A DNA stretch of 64,000 nt, taken from contig CAJJDP010000002.1 in assembly GCA_905182995.1 (NCBI GenBank), positions 496,001 through 560,000 on the forward strand, in the 5' to 3' direction. The first letter of the stretch is position 1. Each line of letters opens with the position of its first letter. Under the pieces are notes generated by a model. It did not search any database. It saw only the letters and a list, made by a program, of their open reading frames with translations, and was not told the origin of the DNA. This stretch comes from Paramecium octaurelia (taxonomy: Eukaryota > Ciliophora > Oligohymenophorea > Peniculida > Parameciidae). This document shows, piece by piece, positions 48,773-61,361 of this stretch. A program made the translations under genes and the position numbers.

Positions 48773-50215
48773 ATGTAACATATATTCAAATCATTCAATA
48801 GCAAATGCACTTTCCATTCATCTAACCTTCTAAAAGATAGGTTGAGATAAATTATACCAGTTAAATAAGCCTTATTAAGGGACATTAGAAAGCAATATGG
48901 TTAGAAAGAGATCTGCAAAGTGACTGTGGATCAAGCCATAGGAGGAATGAGAAATGTGTTTGGATTGTTTTATGATATTTCATTGTTGGATTCAAAAACT
49001 GTACTTTTTATTGTTACTTTATAGGGTATCACATTCAGAGATTACAACATTCCAGAGATTCAGGAGTACCTCTAGAAAGCTAAAAATGGTAATGAGCCCT
49101 TGCCTGAAGCTTTGTTTTGGTTGTTATTGACAGGTGACTTTCCATCAGATCAAGAATTTAAGTTTGTTTAAGAGGAATGGAAGAGAAGAGGAGAATTGGA
49201 CTAAGAGACAGTGAAATTCATAACTAGTCTTCCAAAATAATTACATCCAATGACAATGTTGTCACAGAGTGTCTTATATTTATAAAAGGATTCAACATTT
49301 TAATAGGCTTATGAAAGCGGAAAAGCCACTAAACCATAATATTGGGAATATTACTATGAAGATGCTATGGACTTAGTTGCCAAACTCCCAAGAGTTGCAG
49401 CTTTAATTTATAGACATAAATATAAAGTAAATTAAATAATATTTATAAATAGAATGGAGATTTGATTAACAGTGACAGTTCATTAGATTGGGCAGCCAAT
49501 TACTCTCATATGATGGGTTTCAACTAATTTGATGCATATGAATTATTTAGAATGTACTTAAGCATTCATGCAGATCATGAAGGAGGAAATGTGAGTGCCC
49601 ATGCAACTCATTTAGTTGGTTCTGCTTTGGCTGATCAATACTTGTCATATTCAGCTGGTATTAATGGTTTGGCTGGACCACTTCATGGTTTGGCAAATTA
49701 AGAAGTTCTTAAATGGTTGATTGAGATTAGAGTAAAATTATATAATTATAAAATAGGAAAAATTAGGAGATAAAGTTTCAAATGAGAAGATCCAAGAATA
49801 TGTGTTAAATACCATTAGAGAAGGAAAAGTAGTACCAGGATATGGACATGCTGTGTTAAGATATACTGATCCAAGATATATTCATTAAAAGAATTTTGCT
49901 GAAAGATTGATTAAAGATGATCCACTTGTTGAGCTTGTTAAATAATGTTATCACGTTATTCCACCTGTTCTCAAGACAATAGGAAAGATTTAAAATCCAT
50001 GGCCTAATGTTGATGCTCATTCAGGAGTTCTATTAAATCATTATGGATTGAAAGAATTTGAATATTACACGGTTGTGTTTGCCGTCTCAAGAGCCCTTGG
50101 ATGCACAGCAAACTTGGTTTGGGCTAGAGCCTTTGGATTACCAATTGAAAGACCAGGATCTATCACCTTGAGATGGATTGAAGAAAAGTTTGGAGAAAAT
50201 TAATCTGTTAAATGA
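48773..50215 (+). CDS. CS: Mitochondrial citrate synthase
   Basis: Condenses acetyl-CoA and oxaloacetate. Presequence [20 protein letters not shown], then core: [67 protein letters not shown]. Catalytic residues: His in [11 protein letters not shown], His in [16 protein letters not shown], Asp in [10 protein letters not shown]. Introns: 49001-49024 (24 nt, stopless), 26 nt after HKYK and 25 nt after LIEIR. Ends GENQSVK-TGA. In Tetrahymena the same enzyme is known as the 14-nm filament protein; a second structural role here is possible but not visible in sequence. Confidence 0.97.
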
Positions 50216-50249
50216 AAATGTTTTGTATGTTAAATTTAAAATAAAAATA

Positions 50250-52131
50250 ATGTAATCGAAAGGACCTTCAGCATAATATCTATAGAAACTCTTGATTGAG
50301 GATCCAAACAAAGCACCTGAACATGTTTTTAAGACCAATTAAAAATATGCTGAATACATAGCTTATTTAGGTTCATAAAAGGCTCCTATTACTGCATATA
50401 CGAAATTGGCTTAATGGAAACAATACTAATTCGAGAATGTAAATCTATTAATTGATCCTGCTAAAATATCGCCTTTACTATCTGCAATCACAGATGAAAA
50501 TAAACTATTAAAACATGAATGTTTCAAATAATCTAATGATATTGTTGAATTAACTACAATGGTCGAGAGATTAATTGATGACAATTTAGTAATAAAGAAG
50601 CACTTAGATTTGAAGACTAATGAAATGCAGCACTTTCTATAGAATTAAAAAACATAAATTAACGAGGAAATTTAGGATCTCAAATTTTAACTTTAATCGT
50701 TATAAGATGAGAATAATCTATTAATTACACATTTAGAAGAGATGAGAAGAAATCAAAATGATGATGTGATCAACAATTTAGAAACTGAATTAAGCAATGC
50801 TAGAGATTTGTTTGAGTAATAGCAATAGAATTTCAAATAATGTCAAGAAAGAGAATATGATATCAGCAGAGAACTTGTTAAAATGAATTCATAATATAAA
50901 GAAGCTTTGGAGAAGATTGTTGAGTTATCTTCCTAATTAAGCAGTTATGAGGATAATAATCATGAACTAAGAAATTAAATTATGTTAATTTCTAATAAAA
51001 TGAATATTGTATAGAAGAATGCTTTCGACCAAGTCAATCAAAAGGAAATTGAACTTGAAAGTCTATAAATCAAATTTAACTCTTTAATTAAGGATAATGA
51101 TACTTTGAAGGATTAATTTAGTTAATACGAATTTAAAATATAAGAATTGATTAAGGAGAATACCAGAGTAAGTGAAGAGATGAAGATGTAATAGTTAATG
51201 AACAATGAACTTTTGAATCAAGAGAAAGATATTAAGAATCAATTGTCATTAGAGAAAATGAAAAAAAATCCTAATATTTCTGATGAGTAATTGACTAAGG
51301 AATAATTAATAAAAGAATGCAAAAGATTAGGGGAGTAATTAGAAAGAGCGTAGTTAGAATATATTAAATTAGATGATTTCTTGACAAAACAAATTGATTT
51401 GTAAAAGAAGCAATCAGAATAAATTCTTGAGAACATGAAGATCAGATTCTAAAATTCTTTAGATAGCAGATAAGAATAAATTAATTAGTTAGAAAAATAA
51501 ATTGCCTCGTAAATTGAATAAATTAATATTCAAAAGAAAGAATTGGAAATCATTAATTTGGAGTATTAGGATATTAAGTAAAAATAAGTATAATCTTCAA
51601 TATAAAAAATAGGAAGATTAATCTTAGTTAAAGAAATTGGTAGATTAATAAGTCATGGAAATCAGAGTTCTTAAGAGTTAATTATAGGATAAGAAAATGC
51701 TGATTAATGAAATGTTAGAAGAAAAGGATAAAATGAGTAAGGTGTTTAAGAGTGAATAAATTTCGTCATAGTAAAATATACATCTGTTGGAGGAAGAAAT
51801 AAAATAGTTATAAAATCAACAAATAAAATATTAATCACAAAAAGAAGATCTCGAGAAATTATTAGAAATCAATGAAAACTTAAAATAAGAAATTCATCAC
51901 ATCTAATAATAATATAAGGATGTCTAGGCTCTTTGTAGAGATGAAATTGAAAAAAGATAGAATGTATAATATTGATTAATAAAGTTATAAGTAGAAGCAG
52001 GCATTTAAGCTAATTAAATTGGAACACTCAAAGAGTAGATACGATACTTCTAAGAATAATAGCAAAGGAAAGATAAATTAGACTAAGTTTTATAGGAAAA
52101 TCAGATTCTAAGGGCTCAACTTAAATAATGA
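50250..52131 (+). CDS. Long coiled-coil protein
   Basis: About 611 residues, starting only 34 bp after citrate synthase. A conserved-looking globular head (MQSKGPSAQYLQKLLIEDPN; YAEYIAYLGSQKAPITAYTK; LLIDPAKISPLLSAITDENK) leads into about 500 residues of coiled coil (HLEEMRRNQNDDVINNLETE; KIVELSSQLSSYEDNNHELR; QKKELEIINLEYQDIKQK). Two introns: a 25-nt one after KQKQ and a 21-nt one after EKRQN. Ends ENQILRAQLKQ-TGA. Probably ciliary or basal-body scaffold (inference from type only). Confidence 0.78.
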
Positions 52132-52177
52132 TTATAATATTAAATAAAATACGAAAAAACATAAACAAAACTATTCA

Positions 52178-53656
52178 TCAAAATAAACTAAGATTATTGT
52201 CTATATGAAATGAATGCTTAAAAAAGCTAGCTGGTCTTTTATTTTGAGTACTGAAAAAATGGGATGAAATTTATGGTTTTTGAATTCCATAAGTTTGTTG
52301 GTATTTTTCATGTGTACATCTCACATGAAAATTTTTGTTCCAAAGAGTGCTAAAGATTTATTCTTTTTTTTTTTGAGTTTATTAGTCATAATGAGTAAGA
52401 TCAATATCAATAACATCAGAAATTAAATTAATTAATTTGGAGACTGCTTAATTATTGTTGCGTTTTGAGACCACTTATGATGTTTTACGAATGCTGTAAT
52501 TGCTAATGCTTCGTGTCTTGTTAATAATACAAGAGGTTGGCCTGTTTATTGGCATTTTATTTACTCTAGGTGAAAAAATCTCCTCTTTTGGTTTGTTAAC
52601 AATTTGTTTCTATCTAAACATTATTTAGTACATAATTTGATTTCATTTAGGTTATAGTTTCATAGAGGGAAGCGAACAATTTGTTAAATTGTGATCTGCA
52701 ATATTCGTGTAACCACTTCATAAGGAGAGGCATAAAAGGAATCTAATTTAATCCCCTTTATTACTTTATCATACAAATTATTCTTCTTGATCGCCTGTAT
52801 TTATTATAATCGATGGTTCATACCAGATGCAATAAAAAATTAACCATACAGTTCTGCTATGTCTAAAAATTCTCCAGACAAGTTCACCTTCACCTGGAAT
52901 TGAGGTAACCACTAAGTTATTAGTTTTAGTGATAAATGATAGAAGGACCTTCATCATTCAAATCTTATACATCAAATGTGTTTTCGATTTGTTTGGCACC
53001 AACATTTCGATAAGTGCAAATTCCTATTCCACTCTTTGTTTCTCTTATTTAAGTGATTGAGTTAAGCATTTCTCATTAACATTAACAAAAGATAAGAAAT
53101 CGGTTGGAGTTTTGATATGCTCTGTTTGGTTAAGTCTCTGCTAAATCGTCTTCGTATTGTTGGCTCTATCAAGCCCTATCTGTAAAAGCATTGAGAATAT
53201 TTCGAATGTATTTGCCTCATGCATCACAGGATATAATGAATAGGTGGACATAGGTTTTAAAATTTAATATATATGATTTTGTAAAATAATATGTCTTATT
53301 TCATCAACATGCTTTAAATTGTTTAACTCCTTTCTATTATATATTCTAAATAATAATACAGGTTGACTGCAAGCCGGACAGACATGTGTAACATCTTGGC
53401 AATCTTTCAAATAAAATGGCAAGAAAGCTAAAAATGCTCCAAAAATGCACAGGGTGACACAGCATAACCAAGTGTGAGTTCCTGGCTTATGCTGTAATAT
53501 AGAAACCGCCTAAACTCCGCAAGAACTGCATTTGAACATTACTGGCTAGCCAAATTCTTTGAATAACATTATTTCTATACCATCAAGTTATTCGGGCAAT
53601 TAATACTACTCAATTGGTATATTCAATGGAATCTAGTCATCATTATGTTATTACAT
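52178..53656 (-). CDS. LITAF-domain protein with long C-terminal extension
   Basis: N-terminal polar part, then a LITAF membrane-anchoring zinc domain: MFKCSSCGVQAVSILQHKPG, hydrophobic CCVTLCIFGAFLAFLPFYL, and VTHVCPACSQPVLLFRIY (CxxC and HxCPxC). LITAF proteins sit on late-endosome/lysosome membranes. The frame then runs on without a stop (MSTYSLYPVMHEANTFEIFS; HIKTPTDFLSFVNVNEKCL). Three 22-nt introns join LSGEFLDIAELYGQFFIASG, LFASLYETITQMKSNY and VSKLINLISDVIDIDLTHYD to a stop at 52178. Other frames in 52.6-53.1 kb also look coding, so the tail model, and whether this is one gene or two, is uncertain. The LITAF part is secure. Confidence 0.6.
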
Positions 53657-54286
53657 ATTTTATAAATAATTATAAAACGAATTTATGTTAATAGCATAAT
53701 TATTAAATTAACAAAATTTTTACTATGATGATTACAAAACTGCATCCATTTTATGCCCTACATTCTATTGAAGTTGTAACATCATAAAAAGTGTTTCTTG
53801 AATTATTCTGCTTAAATATTATAAGATATCAGGTTTGTTCCTCCGACTTAAAGAGATTACTGTTAAAAAGTGAGAATTTGAAACATTTATAAAGAGAATG
53901 AAGGCATTGAATTAAGTTTAACTTTTTATTTTTATCCTTAAATTAAAGAATGCAAATTAAAATTATCAATAAGATAACTATCTCTAAAATATGAAATCTA
54001 ATTGAAACACTTAAATAAGAAATTGTGAAAATATAAGATTATAAAATTCTCATTAATAATAAAAAAGTATTTTATTTTTCAATAGAATGTAAGATATCAA
54101 TTTGAAACAGACATACTTGAGTCCCTTTACAATTAAATTATATGAGTATTTAGGGATTTCATCAAAGGAGTTAAACCTCTTTAATAATATATCTATAATA
54201 TATCGCAAAATTTAAGTTTATGAAAGAATAATTCAATATAAATTCTATATGATATATTATTGAGAAATAATTAATATTTAGAATAG
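53657..54286. other. Intergenic, nothing seen
   Basis: AT-rich divergent promoter region between the LITAF and Rag GTPase genes; no frame or RNA recognised. Confidence 0.5.
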
Positions 54287-55344
54287 ATGTTCAACAATAC
54301 AGAAAATTAGTTAAAGAAATTATTGCTCATGGGTTAATAGAAGACTGGAAAATCTTCTATGCATAAGGTTATCTTCGCTTGTGCTCCTCCAAAAGATGTG
54401 TAAAATATAGGAGTCACGACAAATGTTTCTTAAATTAATGTGAGATTTATGGGAAACCTTCAAATAGATTTACTTGATATACCAGGCTAGGTAAATTTAC
54501 TGTAATTTCTTTAAGCCAGAGGAATTAAAAAAATATTTAACTGATTTAAAAGAGACTATTTTTTTTAATGTTGAGGTTCTAGTTTATTTGTTTGATGTTG
54601 AGACGGAAGGAGAATCTTTTAATTCTGAACTGATTACTTTCAAATCTACACTGTCTAATTTATCCTAATATTCGCCAGGTTCTAAAGTTTTTGTGTTAAT
54701 AAATAAGTTTGATAAAATTAAGGAAAGTGACAGAAAAATGGTATTTGAGGTAATTATAAAATGCTATGCAGCGTAAATACAAAAAAATAATTTAAGACGC
54801 CGAAGGATTTAATATAGAGGTGAAAGAAATATTTGCAACTTGTATTTGGGATGAGACATTATATAAAGCCTGGTCGTAGATCGTTTAGAACCTAATACCT
54901 GACAGAGATATAATTCATAACAGTTTGAAATCCTTTTGCAATAAATGCGGTTGTGATGAGGTTGTATTATTTGAAAAATAAAGTTATCTTGTAATTGATT
55001 TTGTAGACGTAAATGAGAAGAAAGGTATGTGTTTTATTGAAACTTAGATATTTTAAAATATGAAAGGATATCTAATATTATTAAGCAGTTTAAACTGTCT
55101 TGTAAAATGGCTTAAATTGACATATAAACTATTATGGTAAAATCATAAAAATTTAATGTTCAAATTGTAGAATTTACTGATAATACGTTTATACTTCTTT
55201 TGTTTACTGACGAAAAAGTATATCCTGCTGCAATCTCACATAATATATAATATGTAAATATTCTTTATAATTATGTAATAGGTTAAGAAATTATTTAAAA
55301 GCATCAATGGTTCTGAAACCGATAAATTTAAATTGTTGCTTTGA
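54287..55344 (+). CDS. Rag/Gtr-family GTPase
   Basis: G1 in KKLLLMGQQKTGKSSMHKVI, switch region IGVTTNVSQINVRFMGN, G3 LQIDLLDIPGQ, then NVEVLVYLFDVETEGE and G4 VFVLINKFDKI, followed by a Rag-type C-terminal domain (IFATCIWDETLYKAWSQIVQ; QSYLVIDFVDVNE; FTDEKVYPAAISHNIQYVKK). Rag GTPases work as heterodimers tethering TORC1 to lysosomes in response to amino acids. Four introns of 25, 22, 23 and 28 nt; the first lies right after the DIPGQ motif. Ends GSETDKFKLLL-TGA. About 320 residues, close to RagA/Gtr1. Confidence 0.88.
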
Positions 55345-55584
55345 AGTAAATGTGAAAGATTTTTATAATTAATTATTTGAATTCGTAAAAATTATAAATA
55401 TTAAATTCCCTTATTATAAAACCAATTTTATCTAGAGATGATGTTTTTAAATTGAAATTTATGTAGTCTGATTTATTTTAATTCCAATCAAATTCTATGA
55501 GAAGTGTTATTCTTCAGGAGTAAATTTAGTTAGATATGATGTTTGAATAGAATTGTCTGATAAATATTATTATTATTATATAAA
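55345..55584. other. Intergenic, nothing seen
   Basis: Short AT-rich spacer between two convergent genes. Confidence 0.4.
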
Positions 55585-58019
55585 TCAACTGTTAAGTTTA
55601 GCTGTAAGATCTTCTGATTTTTTTACTGAATCAACATGGTCAAAAACTAGATTGTAGGCTTTTTAGACAACTTCGATTTCAGCGAGCCTTTATTTAAATC
55701 ATAGTTTAATAATACCTCTAGGTTTATCTGCTGATATAAGCTTAATGATATTATTCCTATTATTCTTTAGTTAAACGAAGTAATTCTTCAGTAATTGGAA
55801 TATCAATTAAAAGTTATTCTTTTTAAGCCAAGACAATTTTCTATTAATATTTCTTAAGGTTCTTACTTGCTAATTGAATTTGTCATTGAATTATTGATTC
55901 AAGTTATCAAGATCTGTAGATAATCTCTTTCTCAAAGTTTCAATTTCAGTCATAGAATTATCAAAATTAGCTGATGCCACTTCTTCAGCTGCAATATCTT
56001 CATTTAAACTTTTAGTGGCTGCATCTCTAATTTACTCTAATTTCTCTAATATTCTTTAAACAGTTGAAACATCGAATTTGGTTGTTAATTTTACCAAAAT
56101 TGTGATTGGATGATTTGGACCAAATTGTTCATGACATTCATTGTGAATCTAAACTAATATGGCTTATCTATTTTCATCAGTAGTTTGTTCATCAACAGCT
56201 TTACTTAGTTTTTGAATAATGAGATTTAATGCATTAATAACTTTATTTGCAGATTCAACTCTTCTGTTATAAGCTTTAACATCAGCAGCCCTGGCATTTC
56301 TAATGAATTATTCTTGTTCATTTAGAATAGATAGTTGCTTTTCATATGTAATAATGGTTTCTCTTAAAATGACCAATAATTCAGCCAAGGTTTAAATGAG
56401 AACATTTGCATTTGCCAAATCTGTATTTAATTTTGAGAGATCATCTTATAATTCACTAATATTTTAATCGAAAACTGTCATTTATCTTGAGTGTTCAACA
56501 TCATCATCAACTTAATCAGATTTCAATGAATCCAACAATTCTTGGATGAGTTTCAGAACTTCATCAACTTAAGCTCCTGTCTCCAATTTGATTTGCACCA
56601 ATTCTTTTAATTAATCACTATAGGGACTTTAGCCAAACTACAAGACTCAATACTTGTTCATACTTAGTGGAATGACTTCATCAATAAAGAGGCTTAAGGT
56701 GTCATGGCTGATAAACATACCCCTATGGTCAAAAGCAATAAATTAAAACGGATTAAGCTCATATTTATATTATAAATTAATTATTGAACTGTGTTATTCA
56801 TCTATATATTATTAAATTGAATTGATGAATCATTCATGTTAGACTTATTTCCTAACTGCATCACTTAATGAATATTCTGATCTCTCATAGGATTGTACTT
56901 ACTAAAATAAAACTAATATATTACTTTGTCATTTACATAGTCATCAACTCTTTATTTAAACTTGTCTTCAGATGTTCCAACTTAGGTAGAATAGATTCTG
57001 TATACATCAGTGAATAAGTTAAGTTCTTCTTGTAATCTGGCTTTATTTTTATTATATTAGGTCTCTTCTATTTTTAAGTCCTATCCATATTTTATGTTAG
57101 AGATACTTCAATTGCTCTTTATTATTATTATTGCAAAGCAACACCTCTTTCTCTACAATTTACTGCAGCGAGTCTAGCCTAAACTAATTGTTCTTAGAGT
57201 TTAATGATATTTTTCTCTTCAGATGAAAGGTCGTAATTGATTTATTCGTTCTCTATATCAATTGCTCCCTTAAAGTCAGCCAAAGTGACACCAGTTGTGA
57301 TTTCTAAATTTTAAGAATTTTTTATTTATTCTCTGATGTACCTCTCCATATCATCAAGCATTTCAATCAATTGTCCTTTAACTGTGTTGATATTTCCTTA
57401 GGAGGATGGGGTCACCTAAGTCCAGTCTATGAACATTGTATCAGCAAATTCATGAGCTAATTCTACGAGTTCTGACATTTTTGCAGATTTATACATAGTC
57501 AAGAATTTCTCTACATATGCTCCATATCTATTTAATTAATTGTTATCCAAGTTTTATAAGGAATTTCTCAAAAATATTATAAGTCTCAATGTCATGTTAT
57601 CATTTTTAACTCTCTCAATATAGTTGGTTGAATGAGTGCATCTAAATTATATTTGTATCAGCTACCTGTTATTGTCAAGGGTTTCTACTCTTTTTGCATT
57701 ATCAACAAGCCTTCTTTACAAATAGGCAATGAATTTATTTGTTTTATCAATGTCAGATTCTCTATCAGAAACTGATTTATCTCGACTTGCGCATAAAAAG
57801 TTTTATTCTTAAATGGCTTTGCCCAAATTAAAAATGATATTCTCTTTCAGCTAAAAGGTCTATTACATTCAATACATTTTTGGAAACTGTGTAATCTGTA
57901 TTGAGTGCTGTAAGTTCAACAGCTGATGCTCCCTTTAAGTCAGCCAACAATTTCTCGACTGTATCAACTTCGTTCTGACACAAAACACCAACAAATAACA
58001 ATAATAAAAGGCTCTTCAT
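55585..58019 (-). CDS. Secreted coiled-coil protein, dense-core-granule-like
   Basis: Signal peptide MKSLLLLLFVGVLC, then QNEVDTVEKLLADLKGASAV, ELTALNTDYTVSKNVLNVID and long helical stretches through the gene, ending VFDHVDSVKKSEDLTAKLNS-TGA. Mostly acidic coiled coil, without membrane helices or Cys clusters. Signal peptide plus acidic coiled coil is the layout of ciliate granule-lattice/trichocyst matrix proteins, but this one (about 780 residues) is roughly twice the usual precursor size. Introns (for example 25 nt near 57762-57786 and 24 nt near 57644-57667) are needed; not all were placed. Granule function is inference. Confidence 0.65.
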
Positions 58020-58530
58020 GCCGTTTTTTAATTTTTTTATATTAAATAAGTTTCTATAATAAAAATCAATATAATAATACAATCAACCTGGAGGCACTAA
58101 AATTTTGGCCTTGTCTTTAATAATATATATGAAATGATGAAAACTTAGACTAAATTAAATTGAATAGCATGCCTTAATTTATTCTAATTAAAAAATTTAG
58201 ATTCTCAAAAATTTACTGTTATCCAGAAAATAATTTAATAAATCCTTAAATAAACTGTAGATCTTGTAATACATTATTTTTTAGCAAAACAATCTTCCTT
58301 AGAGCATCAACTTGAGATTATCTGATTCTATCTTATAGTAAAAATAAATTGAACATTTTTGATGAATTTCTAAGCCAATAAATTAATCCGCAAATATCGA
58401 AAGACTATTTATAGTTTTGTACTTTAAAGAATATAAAACTAAAGGAGTGAGTAATTCTGAAGAGTTAATCAATTAAGAATCTTTAAAATAACATTATTGT
58501 TCTTCTCTTTTGTTTATTATAAATAAACAT
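58020..58530. other. Intergenic, nothing seen
   Basis: AT-rich spacer containing the promoter of the secreted protein gene and the 3' flank of NDUFV2. No RNA gene recognised. Confidence 0.5.
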
Positions 58531-59373
58531 CATTTTTTTGCTTATTGAGCTGCTTACTTCTTCTTCTCAGCCTCAAGTCTTTCTTTCTCTTTTTGATCTA
58601 ACCATTCTTTTTTGGCTGCTTCAAAATTTCTGTCATATTTGATATCCTATTGGGTTGCTATATTTTGTAAAGTTGTTCTTCCTTAAGGACCTTCAGCATT
58701 CTTTCTACCATTTTAAGGTCCTTTTTTATCAGTTCCATTTTTAAGATCTTCTAATAGCTTTAGCTATAAATAATTGGTAATATAATATACGGTATTTTCA
58801 GGTGTTAAATCTTCATATACCCATTCGTTGTTAACTTGCATCATTGGTGCATTGGCACATGCTCCTAAGCATTCAACTTCCTATAGTGTAAACAATCCAT
58901 CAGCAGTTGTCTCTCCATTTTTAATATTCAATTTTTATTCAATTGTTTTAATTATATCCTTAGATCCGCATAATTAGCATGGAGTAGTACCACAGACTTA
59001 AAGATGAAACTTTCCGACTCTCTCTCTATTAAACATAGAATAAAATGATGCTGTTTCATAGACATCCATTTCAGGGATTTCTAAAATTTTAGCAATCTAG
59101 TAAATTAAAATCTTATTGAACCTTTTTCATTGCAGATAAACTCAAAAAGTTGTTATTTTATTTTTATGCAAGCATAAGCAAAGGGATGGTACCTGATTTT
59201 TTCTCATTCGATGGGAATTTAGCTAAAATGGCTTCAATTTTTTTGTAATTTTCATCTGTGAAATCAAATGGTACTGAATCACTATTGTCATCTCTATTTC
59301 TATGAGCAACAAAAATGCTAGAGAATCTTTGAATAGATTTTAGTTATGCTAATTATGCAAATTTTTATATCAT
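58531..59373 (-). CDS. NDUFV2: Complex I 24-kDa subunit (NDUFV2)
   Basis: Carries the N1a [2Fe-2S] cluster in the NADH-oxidising module. Presequence [19 protein letters not shown], then [40 protein letters not shown], after a 25-nt intron [38 protein letters not shown] and [20 protein letters not shown]. The four cluster cysteines (CGTTPC, CLGAC) are present. A charged extension ([20 protein letters not shown]..) follows the family core and ends QAAQQAKK-TGA; most homologues end before it. A possible 27-nt stopless intron lies after DLTPENT. Confidence 0.95.
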
Positions 59374-59665
59374 AATTTAATTAATAAATATAATATAAAT
59401 GTATTAATTAAATAGAAAATTAACAATGTATTGTCTTAATCAAATTAAATATGAATGGCTATCAAGAAAATATTAAGAATGATAATGTAATAATAAAAAT
59501 ACTATAGAATGATAACATTTATTGAAGGAATTTTAAATTTATAACTCTCCTTAATTGTATTAAATAATAGGATATCTTATAGTTATTCAATTCAAATGTA
59601 AATAGATAATAGCATATATTTTTGTTAAAAATCTTAAAATTAAAAAATTTCTTTTTTGATTAAAA
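59374..59665. other. Divergent promoter region
   Basis: 292-bp AT-rich spacer driving NDUFV2 leftward and CCT6 rightward; no specific site recognised. Confidence 0.4.
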
Positions 59666-61361
59666 ATGAGTAGTGTGCAATTCGTCAATTCTAAAGCTGA
59701 AGTGCTTCGTAAATATCAAGCATTAGCAATGAACATAAATGCTGCAGCTGGTTTGATGGAAGTCATGAAATCAAACTTAGGTCCAAAGGGCACCTTAAAA
59801 ATGCTTGTGGGAGGAGCTGGATAAATAAAACTTACAAAGGATGGTGCTGTCCTTTTATCAGAAATGTAGATTCAGCATCCAACAGCAGCTATGATAGCAA
59901 GAAGTGCTACAGCATAGGATGATATAATTGGTGATGGTACAACAAGCAATGTTTTGCTAATTGGCGCATTAATGAAATAGGCTGAAAGATTATTAGCTGA
60001 AGGAATTCACCCTAGAGTTATTACAGAAGGATATGAACTTGCAAGAAAGGAGGCCCTATCATATTTAGATTCCTTCAAATAGTAGCAAATCGATAAAGCT
60101 GTGTTAGTAAATGTGGCCAGAACTTCCTTAAATAGCAAATTGACACCAGATGTTGCAAATTAGTATACGAAATTATGAAATATTTAGAATAATAGAGATA
60201 GTGGTCGATGCAGTTTAAATTGTGTAAGTGCCTGAAAAGCCAATAGATTTATTTATGGTTGAGATAATGCATATGTAACATAAGATGGGAGCAGAAACAG
60301 AATTGATTAGAGGATTAGTGTTGGATCATGGAGCAAGACATCCAGATATGCCAAAGTTTGTAAAGAAATGTTACATCTTAAATTTGAATGTCTCTTTGGA
60401 ATATGAGAAGACTGAAGTAAAATGGAAATAAATAAATAGGTTCACAGTGGATTCTTCTATAATACAGCTTAGGACAGAGAGAAATTGGCTAGATCTGAAA
60501 GAAAATTGACAGATGACAAATGTCAATAAATTATTGATTTCAAGAGAAAGGTTTGTGAGAAAAATGGCTATGGATTTGCAGTTATCAATTAAAAAGGAAT
60601 TGATCCAGTCTGTTTAGAAATGTTTGCCAAAGAAGGTATTGTTGGTATCAGAAGAGCAAAAAAAAGAAATATGGAAAGAATTGCAAAGGCCTGTGGTGGT
60701 AATTCAGTCAATGCAGTTGAAGATTTGACTGAGAGCGATCTCGGATACTGTGAAGTGGTAATCATTTTACCTTATAATTAGTTAAGAGAATATACCTTAG
60801 GAGAGGAGAAGTATACTTTTATTGAAGGAGTATAAAATCCTACTTCATGCACAATTTTAATTAGAGGACCAAATGAACATACTATTGCCTAAATCAAGGA
60901 TGCTATTAGGGATGGATTAAGAGCTGTTAAAAATGCTATTGAAGATAAATGTGTTATTCCTGGAGCTGGTGCCTTTGAAGTTGCCACCAGTGTTCATCTT
61001 TAAAAGTTTAAGGATTCAGTCGCTGGAAAGGCTAAATTAGGAGTCTAAGCATTTGCTGATTCATTGCTAGTTATTCCAAAGGCTTTAGCAGAAAATTGTG
61101 GATATGATGTTTAAGAAACACTCATTTTAGTTATTGACGAATATATTAAAAATAAGATTCCAGTCGGAGTGAATGTGAATGAATAAGGTTTTATAGCTCC
61201 GATTGCTAATGGCATTTTCGACAATTATTGTTCGAAAAGATCTTGGTTAAACATTGCTCCAACATTAGCTTAATAATTATTATTAGTTGATGAAGTAAAC
61301 CTGATTATTATATATTTAGATTATGAGAGCAGGAAAGCAAGCAGGTGGTGCCCCATAATGA
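59666..61361 (+). CDS. CCT6: Chaperonin CCT subunit zeta
   Basis: Subunit of the cytosolic TRiC/CCT ring that folds actin and tubulin. [53 protein letters not shown] motif [17 protein letters not shown], then [73 protein letters not shown]. The zeta features ([14 protein letters not shown]) identify the subunit. Introns: 25 nt after DVAN, 23 nt after EYEKTE and 25 nt after LLVDE. Ends GGAPQ-TGA. About 540 residues, as in the family. Confidence 0.97.

Noticed and set aside
49740-49765. Internally eliminated sequence remnant (TA-bounded AT-rich insert)
   Set aside because: It starts GTA, ends TAG, is 25 nt and restores citrate synthase when removed, so it is an ordinary intron.
52600-53100. 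Alternative minus-strand frames (LVVTSIPGEGELVWRIF; TYRNVGAKQIENTFDV)
   Set aside because: They look protein-like but need a 37-nt intron or leave a TGA unexplained, whereas three 22-nt introns link the chosen frames. Kept as uncertainty in the LITAF entry.
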